NCBI RefSeq assembly: GCF_001297125.1 | Contig: NZ_LHPC01000014.1 | Span: 1 to 53,566, forward strand | Reading direction: 5' to 3' | DNA: 53,566 nt | From: Pseudomonas sp. RIT-PI-q | Lineage (GTDB): Bacteria; Pseudomonadota; Gammaproteobacteria; Pseudomonadales; Pseudomonadaceae | Shown: positions 17,431 to 25,594 of the stretch, one piece after another | Position numbering within the stretch: position 1 is the stretch's first letter | Layout: each line of letters starts with the position of its first letter | Notes under the pieces: model-generated | Seen by the model: only the letters and a program-made list of their open reading frames with translations | The model's database searches: none | What the model was told of the DNA's origin: nothing | Made by a program: the position numbers and the translations under genes

Positions 17431-18702
17431 ATGCTCAAGATCTCTCTTCGGGCGCTCAGCGCCTGCGCCTGCGTTTTATTCTTTGGCCAGGCTTGCGCCG
17501 GCGGTTTTGTCGATGACAGCCACGCCGATCTGACGATGCGCAACTTTTACTTCGATCGTAACTACGTGAACGCAACACCCCAGGCCGCCGCCCGCGAGTG
17601 GGCGCAGGGTTTCATTCTCAACGTTCGCTCAGGTTATACGGAAGGACCCGTAGGGTTCGGCCTGGACGCCCAGGGATTGCTGGGTGTCCGTCTGGATTCC
17701 TCACGCGCTCGCACCGGCACCGGCCTGCTGCCGTACAACGCCACCACCCGTGAGCCGGCCGATGAATACTCGGAGCTGGGCCTGACGGCCAAGGTCAGGG
17801 CATCGAAAAGCGAGCTGCAATTGGGCACCATCAGTACGTTTCTGCCGATCGCTTTCGCCAGCCCTACCCGCCTGCTGCCACAGACATTCCGCGGCGCGTA
17901 CCTCAAATCCCGGGAAATCGACAACTTGACCCTGCACGTTGGCTGGCTGGATCGCATCAACCTGCGTGACTCCACCGATTACCAGAAAATGTCGGTGGGC
18001 TCACCCAACGGACGCTTCAATGGCGCCGCCGAGTCGGACCGTTTTTCTTTTGTCGGCGGCGACTATGCCTGGTCGCCGCAACTGACGCTGAAGTACTACC
18101 ACGCAGAACTCGCTGATCTGTACCGCAAGGACTTCTATGGCTTTGTCGATAATCGCCCGATGGGCCCTGGCAGCCTGAAAAGCGATTTCCGTCTGTTCGT
18201 TACCGCAGAGGATGGCGCGGCCAGGGCCGGCCCGGTGGACAACCGCAATGCGGCGCTGATGCTGACGTATGCCGTGGGCGCTCACAAATTCGGTGCTGGT
18301 TACATGCAACTGACCGGCAAGACAGCCATGCCCTACCTGTTCGGCACCGAACCGTTAGTGATCACCGAAGGCACGCTGAGCTCCGAGTTTCTCAACCCCA
18401 AGGAACGCAGTTGGCAGGTGCGGTATGACTACAATTTTGTAGGCCTTGGCGTTCCGGGGCTCAATGGCATGTTGCGCTATGTGAGTGGCGACAATATCGA
18501 ACTGGCCAAGCTGGGAGGCTCCAACCTGACAGAGAGCGAAAAGGATATCGAGCTGTCCTATGTACTGCAGAGCGGCGAACTGAAAGGTTTGGCACTGCGG
18601 TTGCGCAACGCCTGGTACCGCAACGACTTCAGCGCCCAGGCCAGCCATAGGGATGACAATGAGCTGCGGGTGAATGTTGATTACACTTGGATGTTATGGT
18701 GA
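17431..18702 (+). CDS. OprD-family outer-membrane porin, mhp operon
   Basis: A 423-residue protein with a signal peptide (MLKISLRALSACACVLFFGQ then ACAGG) followed by the OprD-family opening FVDDSHADLTMRNFYFDRNY. Other family marks are AREWAQGFILNVRSGYTEG, VGFGLDAQGLLGVRLDSS and a terminal aromatic strand VNVDYTWMLW. OprD-family porins let small carboxylates or amino acids cross the outer membrane. Position 73 bases after mhpT suggests passage of phenylpropionates (inference). The start at 17431 gives a proper signal peptide; the open frame begins 42 bases earlier. Confidence 0.92.
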   Translation: MLKISLRALSACACVLFFGQACAGGFVDDSHADLTMRNFYFDRNYVNATPQAAAREWAQGFILNVRSGYTEGPVGFGLDAQGLLGVRLDSSRARTGTGLLPYNATTREPADEYSELGLTAKVRASKSELQLGTISTFLPIAFASPTRLLPQTFRGAYLKSREIDNLTLHVGWLDRINLRDSTDYQKMSVGSPNGRFNGAAESDRFSFVGGDYAWSPQLTLKYYHAELADLYRKDFYGFVDNRPMGPGSLKSDFRLFVTAEDGAARAGPVDNRNAALMLTYAVGAHKFGAGYMQLTGKTAMPYLFGTEPLVITEGTLSSEFLNPKERSWQVRYDYNFVGLGVPGLNGMLRYVSGDNIELAKLGGSNLTESEKDIELSYVLQSGELKGLALRLRNAWYRNDFSAQASHRDDNELRVNVDYTWMLW

Positions 18703-18716
18703 GTGCCCCGGGCAGC

Positions 18717-19151
18717 TCATTCAACCGATTTGGTGCGGGCCGCCGCTCGCACTGACGTGTTGAGATCCACGGCGGCGCGAATTAGCGTCTTCAACGCGTT
18801 TTCATCGATGCTCTCGCCCTCACGGATATCGATAGCGCGTCGGGTGTTGCCTTCGAGGCTGGCGTTGAAGAGGTTTGAAGGGTCCTCAAGCGAGGCGCCC
18901 TTGGCGAAGGTCATTTTCACGAAACTATTGTAGGTTTCGCCAGTGCAAATAATTCCGCCGTGCGACCACACCGGGACGCCCCGCCACTTCCATTCTTCGA
19001 TCACATCGGGGTCGGCCTGCTTGATCAGCGCTCGGACCCGGGCGAGGGTTTCGCCGCGCCAATCGCCCAGTTCTTTGATTCTCGCGTCTATCAACTGAGA
19101 GGCCGAGCTTGCGACCTCTTCTTCCGTTGCCCTAGTCTTTTCCTTCTTCAT
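18717..19151 (-). CDS. DUF1801-family protein
   Basis: A 144-residue cytoplasmic protein of the DUF1801 (YdhG/YdeI-like) fold. Its recognisable core is DPDVIEEWKWRGVPVWSHGG and the Phe-Val-Lys segment FVKMTFAKGASLEDPSNLFN. No catalytic function is established for the family. The gene points against the mhp operon, with only 14 bases between its stop and that of the porin. It separates the mhp and hydroxyproline modules and shows no link to either. Confidence 0.85.
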   Translation of the reverse strand: MKKEKTRATEEEVASSASQLIDARIKELGDWRGETLARVRALIKQADPDVIEEWKWRGVPVWSHGGIICTGETYNSFVKMTFAKGASLEDPSNLFNASLEGNTRRAIDIREGESIDENALKTLIRAAVDLNTSVRAAARTKSVE

Positions 19152-19237
19152 GATGGTTCCGCTCGCCCGTTACCTGGGTATTTGCCTTCGCCTTGATTAA
19201 GCACCCGTCTAACCATAGCCGAAGGAACACCAAAGAA

Positions 19238-19253
19238 AATTCGTATACCATAT
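19238..19253. promoter_or_regulatory. Putative GntR operator before the GntR gene (autoregulation)
   Basis: The 16-mer AATTCGTATACCATAT shares TCGTATAC with the sites at 24705 and 30656 and differs from the TCGTATACGA palindrome at one base. It lies 30 bases upstream of the preferred GTG start (19283), consistent with autorepression. Confidence 0.6.
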
Positions 19254-19282
19254 CTCCAACTCATTCCGAACGAACCGCCGCC

Positions 19283-19954
19283 GTGACCCTACCCAAATTC
19301 AATGCCCCAGACCTTGGCAATGCGCCTTCGACGTCGGAAATCATCACCCGTCATCTACGTGATGCCATCGTCGCCGGGCATTTCGCCGAGGACGAACCGA
19401 TTCGCCAGGACGACATCGCCCGTCAGTTCAACGTCAGCAAGATTCCGGTGCGCGAAGCGCTCAAGCGCCTGGAGGCCGAAGGCCTGGTGATGTTCCAGCG
19501 CAATCGCGGGGCAATGGTCACACGTGTTTCCGATGCCGAACTGGCGCAGATGTTCGAAGTGCGCATGTTGCTCGAAGACAAGGTGCTGCGCCTGGCGATT
19601 CCCAACATGACCGAAGAAACCTTCGCCCGCGCCGAACGCATCTGTCAGGAGTTCATCGGCGAAGATGACGTCGGACGCTGGGCCGAGCTCAACTGGGAAC
19701 TGCACGCTTGCCTCTACGAACCGGCGCAACGACCGTTTCTGGTCGGTTTGATCCGCTCGGTCAACGACAAGCTGGAACGCTACCTGCGCATGCAGATGAG
19801 TCTCTCGGCCGGCAAGGATCGCGCCGATCACGAACACCGGGAAATCCTTGCAGCCTGTCGCGCCGGTGACGTCGACCTGGCGGTGAAGTTGCTCGACGAG
19901 CACATTGCCGGCGTCTGCAAGACCCTGTTCGAGCACCTGCCTCACCACCACTGA
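19283..19954 (+). CDS. GntR/FCD-family regulator, hydroxyproline module
   Basis: A 223-residue GntR regulator of the FadR-like FCD type. The N-terminal winged HTH includes [20 protein letters not shown] and [20 protein letters not shown]. The all-helical FCD domain shows His residues in [17 protein letters not shown] and LLDEHIAGV, typical of the metal/ligand pocket. An ATG at 19193 would add 30 residues, but that stretch contains the probable operator at 19238-19253, so the GTG at 19283 is preferred although its Shine-Dalgarno is weak. Shared TCGTATACGA sites before the ABC operon and lhpC suggest it represses these genes until a hydroxyproline or pyrroline ligand binds. Confidence 0.88.
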   Translation: MTLPKFNAPDLGNAPSTSEIITRHLRDAIVAGHFAEDEPIRQDDIARQFNVSKIPVREALKRLEAEGLVMFQRNRGAMVTRVSDAELAQMFEVRMLLEDKVLRLAIPNMTEETFARAERICQEFIGEDDVGRWAELNWELHACLYEPAQRPFLVGLIRSVNDKLERYLRMQMSLSAGKDRADHEHREILAACRAGDVDLAVKLLDEHIAGVCKTLFEHLPHHH

Positions 19955-20067
19955 CAGCTCATCCACTGTGCCGATTTCGTCATCGGCGCAGGGTAAAACC
20001 CTCAAGCCGGCACACCACTGTACAAGCCACTCTTTGGCTCACTCATCTGAACGGAAGTGGCCCTCCC

Positions 20068-21000
20068 ATGAAACGCATCACCGTGATCGACTCCCACACC
20101 GGCGGCGAACCGACCCGCCTGGTGACCGCCGGTTTTCCTGACCTGGGCACTGGCAGCATGGCTGAACGTCGACAGCGGCTGGCCGAACAGCATGATCAAT
20201 GGCGTGCCGCCTGCGTGCTGGAACCACGGGGCAGCGACGTGCTGGTCGGCGCCCTGCTCTGTGAGCCGGTCGATCCGAGCGCCTGCGCCGGGGTGATTTT
20301 CTTCAACAACAGCGGTTACCTCGGGATGTGCGGCCACGGCACCATCGGCCTGGTGGCGTCGCTGGCGCATTTGGGCAAGATCGGCCCTGGCATCCACAGC
20401 ATCGAGACGCCCGTGGGCACGGTGCAGGCGACCCTGCACGAAGACGGTTCCGTCAGCGTACGCAACGTGCCGGCCTATCGTTATCGAAAAGCGCTGTCGT
20501 TGCAGGTGCCGGGGATCGGCCCAGTGACTGGCGATGTGGCTTGGGGCGGCAACTGGTTTTTCCTGATCGCCGAGCATGGTTTGAGCATTGCCGGCGATAA
20601 CCTCGACACGCTGACCGCCTATACGTTCGCGGTGCAACAGGCACTCGAAGCCCAGGGCATTCGCGGTGAAGACGGCGGCTTGATCGACCATGTCGAGTTG
20701 ATCGCCGATGACGAGCATGCCGACAGCCGCAACTTCGTCCTCTGCCCCGGCAAGGCCTACGACCGCTCGCCCTGCGGCACTGGCACCAGTGCCAAACTCG
20801 CGTGCCTGGCGGCCGACGACAAATTGCAACCGGGACAGCTCTGGCGTCAGGCCAGCGTCATCGGCAGCGAGTTCGAAGGCTCCTACGAAATCCACGGCGA
20901 GCGCATCGTGCCGACCATTCGCGGGCGCGCCTACATCAGCGCCGAAGCCAGCCTGATCATCGAACAGGACGACCCGTTCGCCTGGGGCATTCGCCCGTGA
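20068..21000 (+). CDS. lhpA: LhpA, 4-hydroxyproline 2-epimerase
   Basis: Interconverts trans-4-hydroxy-L-proline and cis-4-hydroxy-D-proline, the first step of the pathway, without a cofactor. The 310-residue protein belongs to the proline racemase family. It has both catalytic Cys: Cys88 in [10 protein letters not shown] and Cys236 in [11 protein letters not shown], the numbering usual for Pseudomonas hydroxyproline epimerases. The start has GGAAG about 10 bases upstream. Its TGA overlaps the GTG start of lhpB (GTGA), indicating coupled translation. Confidence 0.95.
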   Translation: MKRITVIDSHTGGEPTRLVTAGFPDLGTGSMAERRQRLAEQHDQWRAACVLEPRGSDVLVGALLCEPVDPSACAGVIFFNNSGYLGMCGHGTIGLVASLAHLGKIGPGIHSIETPVGTVQATLHEDGSVSVRNVPAYRYRKALSLQVPGIGPVTGDVAWGGNWFFLIAEHGLSIAGDNLDTLTAYTFAVQQALEAQGIRGEDGGLIDHVELIADDEHADSRNFVLCPGKAYDRSPCGTGTSAKLACLAADDKLQPGQLWRQASVIGSEFEGSYEIHGERIVPTIRGRAYISAEASLIIEQDDPFAWGIRP

Positions 21001-22112
21001 ACGAGGGCCGGGTGGCCGATGTGATCGTGATCGGTGCCGGCATCATCGGCGCCGCGTGCGCCCAGGCGCTGGCCCGGCGCGGCTTACGCGTGCTGGTGCT
21101 GGACGCCGGCCTGCCCGGAGCGACGGCGGCGGGCATGGGCCACTTGCTGGTCCTGGACGACAACCCCGCCGAACTGGCGCTTAGTCAATATTCCCTGCAA
21201 CGCTGGCGCGAACACGGTCCGGACCTGCCCGACGGCTGTGCCTATCGCCGCAACGGCACACTGTGGCTGGCGGCTAATGCCGAAGAAATGGCGGTCGCGC
21301 AAAGCAAGTACCACAACTTGAAGGAGCACGGCGTGGCTTGCGAATTGATGGGCGCCAGTGCCTTGCACCAGCGCGAACCTGAATTGCGCGCGGACCTCGA
21401 AGGCGGCCTGTTGATCAATGGCGACGGCATCCTCTACGCCCCGGCGACCGCCCGCTGGATGCTTGACGCACCGACCATCAACCAGCGTCGGGCAAGCGTC
21501 AGCGCAGTCGATGGCAACCGCGTGCGACTCGATGACGGCCACTGGCTCAGCGCTGACGCGGTGGTGCTGGCCAACGGCATCCAGGCCACCGAACTCTGCC
21601 CGGAATTGCCGATCGAGCCGAAGAAAGGCCACTTGCTGATCACCGATCGCTACCCCGGCAAAGTCACCCACACCCTGGTGGAGCTCGGCTACGTCACCAG
21701 TGCCCATAACGCCACGGGCCCGCCGACAGCCTGCAACATCCAGCCGCGGCCGACCGGGCAATTGTTCATCGGTGCGTCTCGGCAATTCGGCACTACAGAT
21801 CCGCAGGTCGAAGGCTGGATGCTGGCGAAAATGCTCAGGCGTGCGGTCGACTACATGCCCGGTTTGGCACAGCTCAACGGCATCCGCGCCTGGACCGGTT
21901 TTCGCGCGGCGAGCCCCGATGGTCTGCCGCTGGTGGGCCAGCACCCGCAACGCAAAGGCTTATGGCTGGCGGTCGGTCACGAGGGCCTGGGTGTCACCAC
22001 CGCCCCTGGCACCGCTGATTTGCTGGTTGCGCAATTGTTCGACGAAACGCCGCCACTGGCCGCGCAACCTTACCTGCCGCAACGATTTCTCAAGGAGCCT
22101 GTGTATGCCTGA
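20997..22112 (+). CDS. lhpB: LhpB, D-hydroxyproline dehydrogenase FAD subunit
   Basis: A FAD-dependent DAO-family oxidase subunit of 371 residues with the Rossmann motif [20 protein letters not shown] at the N-terminus. It should oxidise cis-4-hydroxy-D-proline to 1-pyrroline-4-hydroxy-2-carboxylate together with LhpF and LhpE. The C-terminal [14 protein letters not shown] and [20 protein letters not shown] are typical of this family. The start is taken as GTG at 20997, overlapping the lhpA stop. The open frame reaches back to 20802 but that part lies inside lhpA. It overlaps lhpF by 8 bases. Confidence 0.92.
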   Translation: MNEGRVADVIVIGAGIIGAACAQALARRGLRVLVLDAGLPGATAAGMGHLLVLDDNPAELALSQYSLQRWREHGPDLPDGCAYRRNGTLWLAANAEEMAVAQSKYHNLKEHGVACELMGASALHQREPELRADLEGGLLINGDGILYAPATARWMLDAPTINQRRASVSAVDGNRVRLDDGHWLSADAVVLANGIQATELCPELPIEPKKGHLLITDRYPGKVTHTLVELGYVTSAHNATGPPTACNIQPRPTGQLFIGASRQFGTTDPQVEGWMLAKMLRRAVDYMPGLAQLNGIRAWTGFRAASPDGLPLVGQHPQRKGLWLAVGHEGLGVTTAPGTADLLVAQLFDETPPLAAQPYLPQRFLKEPVYA

Positions 22113-22341
22113 ATTGCTGCTGGACGGCCGTTCATTGAGGGTCGCCGAAGGCACCAGTGTCGCGGCCGCTTTGGCACTGGGCGGCGATGGTTGCAGTCGC
22201 ACCTCGGTCAGTGGCCAGCGTCGCGCACCGTTGTGCGGCATGGGCATTTGTCAGGAATGCCGAGTGACCATCGATGGCCGACGACGCCTGGCCTGCCAGA
22301 CCCTGTGCCGTGACGGCATGCAGGTGGAGACCCGAGCATGA
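22105..22341 (+). CDS. lhpF: LhpF, small (2Fe-2S) subunit of D-hydroxyproline dehydrogenase
   Basis: A 78-residue ferredoxin-like subunit. The Cys residues fall in the plant-ferredoxin-type pattern: LCGMGICQEC supplies C-x4-C-x2-C, and a further Cys follows in RRLACQTLC. It would pass electrons between the FAD subunit (LhpB) and the FAD/NAD-type subunit (LhpE) of the heteromeric dehydrogenase. AAGGAG lies about 8 bases before its ATG, inside the end of lhpB, and its stop overlaps the lhpE start (ATGA). Confidence 0.92.
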   Translation: MPELLLDGRSLRVAEGTSVAAALALGGDGCSRTSVSGQRRAPLCGMGICQECRVTIDGRRRLACQTLCRDGMQVETRA

Positions 22342-23594
22342 GCGAATATGCCGACCTGCTGATCATCGGTGCCGGTCCCGCCGGAATGGCCGCCGCACTC
22401 GCCGCAGCCCCCAGCGGTGCCCGCATCGTCGTGCTCGACGATAACCCGCTGCCAGGTGGGCAAATCTGGCGCGACGGCCCCCAGGCCAGCCTGCCGGATC
22501 AGGCGCGTCAGATGCGCGAGCAATTGCAGGCGTGCAGCAACATCCGCCACCACGCCGGCACTCGGGTAATCGCCTGCGCCGGCCCGAAAGAACTGCTGGT
22601 CGAAGACGCCGATCGCGGCTGGCTGATCGGTTACGACAAACTGATTCTGTGTACCGGCGCCCGCGAGTTGCTGCTGCCCTTCCCCGGCTGGACGCTGCCC
22701 GGTGTGACAGGCGCGGGTGGCCTTCAAGCATTGATCAAGGGCGGCCTGCCGGTGCATGGCGAGCGCTTGGTGATCGCCGGCAGCGGGCCGCTGTTGCTGG
22801 CCAGTGCCGCCACCGCCAAACACAACGGCGCCCAGGTGCTGCGTATCGCCGAGCAGGCCCCCGCAGCCGCCGTCGCCGGGTTCGCCGCGCAACTGCCACG
22901 CTGGCCGCACAAGCTGATGCAGTCGTTCAGCTTGTTCGACCGTCATTACCGCACCGGGACCCACGTACTGGCCGCGTTGGGCAGCACGCGCCTGGAAGGT
23001 GTGCGCCTGAATCAACAGGGGAAAATCGTCGAGCTGGAATGCGATCGCCTGGCCTGTGGCTTCGGCCTGATTCCCAACACCCAGCTCGGCCAGGCCCTCG
23101 GTTGCGAACTCGCGGATCAAGCGCTTGCCGTCGATGCCTGGCAGACCACGAGCCGCGCCGATCACTACGCCGCAGGTGAATGCACCGGTTTCGGTGGCAG
23201 TGAACTGGCGCTGGTCGAAGGCGCCATCGCCGGCTACGCGGCTGTCGGTAACACGCATGCCGCCCGAGCATTGTTACCTAGGCGGGCGCGCTGGAAAGGG
23301 TTTGCCAAGGCCCTGAATCACGCCTTCACCCTCGACCCGCAACTCAAGTCGCTGGCACAGGCCGACACCCTGGTGTGTCGCTGCGAAGACGTGCCCTACT
23401 CCGCACTCGCCGGGCACGCGGATTGGCGCGAGGCCAAGCTGGCCAGTCGTTGCGGCATGGGCGCCTGTCAGGGTCGAGTGTGTGGCGGCGCGTTGCAGCA
23501 TCTGTTCGGCTGGCAACCCTCGGCACCGCGTCCGCCGTTCAGCCCGGCACGAATCGAAACCTTGTTGTGCCTGGACGACACCCCGCCGGCCTGA
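22338..23594 (+). CDS. lhpE: LhpE, FAD/NAD-type subunit of D-hydroxyproline dehydrogenase
   Basis: A 418-residue pyridine nucleotide-disulphide oxidoreductase-like protein. The first Rossmann motif is ADLLIIGAGPAGMAAALAAA, and a second nucleotide-binding motif is LVIAGSGPLLLASAATAK. A C-terminal Cys-rich BFD-type (2Fe-2S) domain follows (VCRCEDV and RCGMGACQGRVCGG). This matches the alpha subunit of sarcosine oxidase-like and D-hydroxyproline dehydrogenase complexes. The ATG at 22338 overlaps the lhpF stop by four bases, so lhpB-lhpF-lhpE are translated as a unit. Confidence 0.92.
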   Translation: MSEYADLLIIGAGPAGMAAALAAAPSGARIVVLDDNPLPGGQIWRDGPQASLPDQARQMREQLQACSNIRHHAGTRVIACAGPKELLVEDADRGWLIGYDKLILCTGARELLLPFPGWTLPGVTGAGGLQALIKGGLPVHGERLVIAGSGPLLLASAATAKHNGAQVLRIAEQAPAAAVAGFAAQLPRWPHKLMQSFSLFDRHYRTGTHVLAALGSTRLEGVRLNQQGKIVELECDRLACGFGLIPNTQLGQALGCELADQALAVDAWQTTSRADHYAAGECTGFGGSELALVEGAIAGYAAVGNTHAARALLPRRARWKGFAKALNHAFTLDPQLKSLAQADTLVCRCEDVPYSALAGHADWREAKLASRCGMGACQGRVCGGALQHLFGWQPSAPRPPFSPARIETLLCLDDTPPA

Positions 23595-23668
23595 ATGCAG
23601 GTCCAGGGCTTTCGGGTCTGTTGCCGAGTCTTTATGATTCGGCAGATTGCCTCCAGACGCCCAGCGCC

Positions 23669-24418
23669 ATGTATGCCTCGCTCACTACCTTCAAACCGTG
23701 CGACCTGCCGACGCTGTTGAGCAGTCTGCAGCCGATCGCGCCACTGCTCGACACCCTGTCGGACGTGGTGTTTTTCATCAAGGACAGCGAGGCCCGCTAC
23801 GCCTTCGTCAACCAGACCCTGGCCCGGCGCTGTGGCTTCAAGCACAGTACCGAGCTGCTCGGGCTCACCGCCGACAGGGTCTTTCCGGAACGCTACGGCC
23901 CGTTGTACACCGAGCAGGATCGTCGGGTGCTGGCCAGCGGTCGCGAGCTGTCAGACCAACTCGAACTGCACCTCTATTACGGCAACCAGCCGATCTGGTG
24001 CCTGACCCACAAACTCGCCCTGCATGACGAGCAAGGTCATATCGTTGGTCTGGCCGGCATCTCCCGTGATCTGCAACTGCCACAGTCCAACCATCCGGCC
24101 TTCCAGAAACTGGCGGCGGTGGATGCGCATATCCGCACGCACTTCGCCCGCCCGATCAGTCTCGCCGAGCTGACGGACATCGCCGGGTACTCCGTGGCGC
24201 AACTGGAACGCCACTGCAAACGCGTGTTCCAGCTGACACCACGACAAATGATTCACAAGGCACGCCTGGAAGAATCCTCCCGCCTGCTGCTGGACACCGA
24301 CCTGCCCATCACCGAGATCGCCCTGCGTTGTGGTTACACCGACCACAGTGCGTTCAGCCGGCAATTCCGCGCCTTGACCAGCCTGGCGCCCAGCCAGTAT
24401 CGCGACAATCGGCGCTAG
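23669..24418 (+). CDS. lhpR: PAS-AraC transcriptional regulator, LhpR-like
   Basis: A 249-residue regulator with an N-terminal PAS domain (about residues 25-135: DVVFFIKDSEARYAFVNQTL) and a C-terminal AraC double HTH (SLAELTDIAGYSVAQLERHC and ITEIALRCGYTDHSAFSRQF). An AraC-type activator, LhpR, controls hydroxyproline genes in Pseudomonas, and the position after lhpE and before the transporter operon fits that role. The start at 23669 gives a complete PAS domain; the open frame extends into lhpE but is not needed. It is followed by a REP hairpin. Confidence 0.82.
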   Translation: MYASLTTFKPCDLPTLLSSLQPIAPLLDTLSDVVFFIKDSEARYAFVNQTLARRCGFKHSTELLGLTADRVFPERYGPLYTEQDRRVLASGRELSDQLELHLYYGNQPIWCLTHKLALHDEQGHIVGLAGISRDLQLPQSNHPAFQKLAAVDAHIRTHFARPISLAELTDIAGYSVAQLERHCKRVFQLTPRQMIHKARLEESSRLLLDTDLPITEIALRCGYTDHSAFSRQFRALTSLAPSQYRDNRR

Positions 24419-24427
24419 AAAACGCCC

Positions 24428-24530
24428 CCTGTAGGAGCTGGCGAAGCCTGCGATCTTTTGATCTTGATGCTTTTCGGAGCCGCTAAAGAACAAGATCAAA
24501 AGATCGCAGGCTTCGCCAGCTCCTACAGGG
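24428..24530. repeat. Long inverted REP-like repeat
   Basis: Arms begin CCCTGTAGGAGCTGGCGAAG and continue into GATCTTTTGATCTTGAT, pairing over about 40 bases around a short loop. The outer arm resembles the other GTAGGAGC REPs and the inner part is shared with 5745-5830. It occupies part of the 346-base gap between lhpR and the ABC operon. The rest of that gap holds the operator at 24705-24734 and the promoter region. Confidence 0.85.
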
Positions 24531-24704
24531 AGCGGTGTTCCTTAAAGGGGCGATGGTGCAACCATTGCTCCCTTATGTAACACCCACAAGTTGATGCTGG
24601 TGCCACGCTGGCGCCAGGTTGCGCCACTGCAAGACCTCTACCTCAACGCAAAACATCAAATTCTCACTCAGGACTGGAAATGGGCACGCTGATTGCTATG
24701 ATTA

Positions 24705-24734
24705 ATATCGTATACGAAATCCACGATACGATAT
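24705..24734. promoter_or_regulatory. Putative GntR operator before the ABC/aconitase X operon
   Basis: The 16-mer ATATCGTATACGAAAT contains a perfect 10-bp palindrome, TCGTATACGA (24708-24717). A second inverted copy of the left arm follows: ATATCGTAT at 24705-24713 is complementary to ATACGATAT at 24726-24734. The same 16-mer occurs exactly before lhpC at 30656-30671. It lies 32 bases upstream of the ATG at 24766. Confidence 0.75.
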
Positions 24735-24765
24735 CTAACAGCACTTCACCGACCACGAGGCCTCT

Positions 24766-25584
24766 ATGAAAAACCCCGCATTTGCCGTAGCCCTCAGCGC
24801 TGTTCTCAGTACCTCCTTCATCGCCACCGCCCAGGCCGACAAGCTCGACGACATCATCGGTTCGGGCAAGCTGCGCTGTGCCGTGACCCTGGATTTTCCG
24901 CCGATGGGTTTCCGCGATGAAGGTAACAACCCGGCCGGTTTCGACGTGGACTACTGCCGCGACCTGGCAAAAATCCTCGGGGTTGAAGCCGAAGTGGTTG
25001 AAACGCCGTTCCCCGACCGCATTCCGGCGTTGGTCTCCGGGCGTGCCGACGTGATCGTCGCGTCGACCTCCGACACCCTCGAACGGGCCAAGACTGTCGG
25101 CCTCACCGTGCCGTACTTTGCCTTCCAGATGGTCGTGCTGACCCGCGACAACACCGGCATCAACAGCTTCGCCGACATCAAAGGCAAAGCGCTGGGCAAC
25201 ACCAGCGGCACCTATGAAGCCATCGCGCTGGAAAAAGACGTGAAGAACTGGGGCACCGGCACCTTCCGCGCCTATCAGTCGCAGAACGACACGCTGCTGG
25301 CAGTCGCACAAGGTCACATCGACGCCACCGTCGTCACCAATACCGTGGCCGCCGCCACCATCAAGTCGGGTAAATACAAGAACCTGAAAATCGCCGGTAA
25401 CGCGCCGTATACCATCGACTACGTGTCCCTGGGCGCCAAGCGTAACGAGTATGGCTTGCTCAATTACCTCAACCTGTTCGTCAATCAACAGGTGCGCAGC
25501 GGGCGCTACAATGAGCTGTTCACCAAATGGGTCGGCACCGAGATTTCACCCACCGACCTGACCGTGCCCAAGGTCTACTACTGA
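24766..25584 (+). CDS. Periplasmic substrate-binding protein of polar amino acid ABC transporter
   Basis: A 272-residue SBP_bac_3 family binding protein. The signal peptide MKNPAFAVALSAVLSTSFIA ends at ATAQA, before DKLDDI. The ligand-binding motifs LRCAVTLDFPPMGFRDEGN and GFDVDYCRDLAKILGVEAEV are typical of amino acid binders. It is the first gene of an operon with aconitase X, two permeases and an ATPase. Hydroxyproline isomers are the likely ligands (inference). The GntR operator lies just upstream. Confidence 0.92.
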   Translation: MKNPAFAVALSAVLSTSFIATAQADKLDDIIGSGKLRCAVTLDFPPMGFRDEGNNPAGFDVDYCRDLAKILGVEAEVVETPFPDRIPALVSGRADVIVASTSDTLERAKTVGLTVPYFAFQMVVLTRDNTGINSFADIKGKALGNTSGTYEAIALEKDVKNWGTGTFRAYQSQNDTLLAVAQGHIDATVVTNTVAAATIKSGKYKNLKIAGNAPYTIDYVSLGAKRNEYGLLNYLNLFVNQQVRSGRYNELFTKWVGTEISPTDLTVPKVYY

Positions 25585-25594
25585 GGTGTCCGGC

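Noticed and set aside
24610..24640. Sigma-54-like TGGCGCCAGGTTGC before the ABC operon
   Set aside because: The spacing is one base short and the -24 element is poor. Not enough to claim a promoter.
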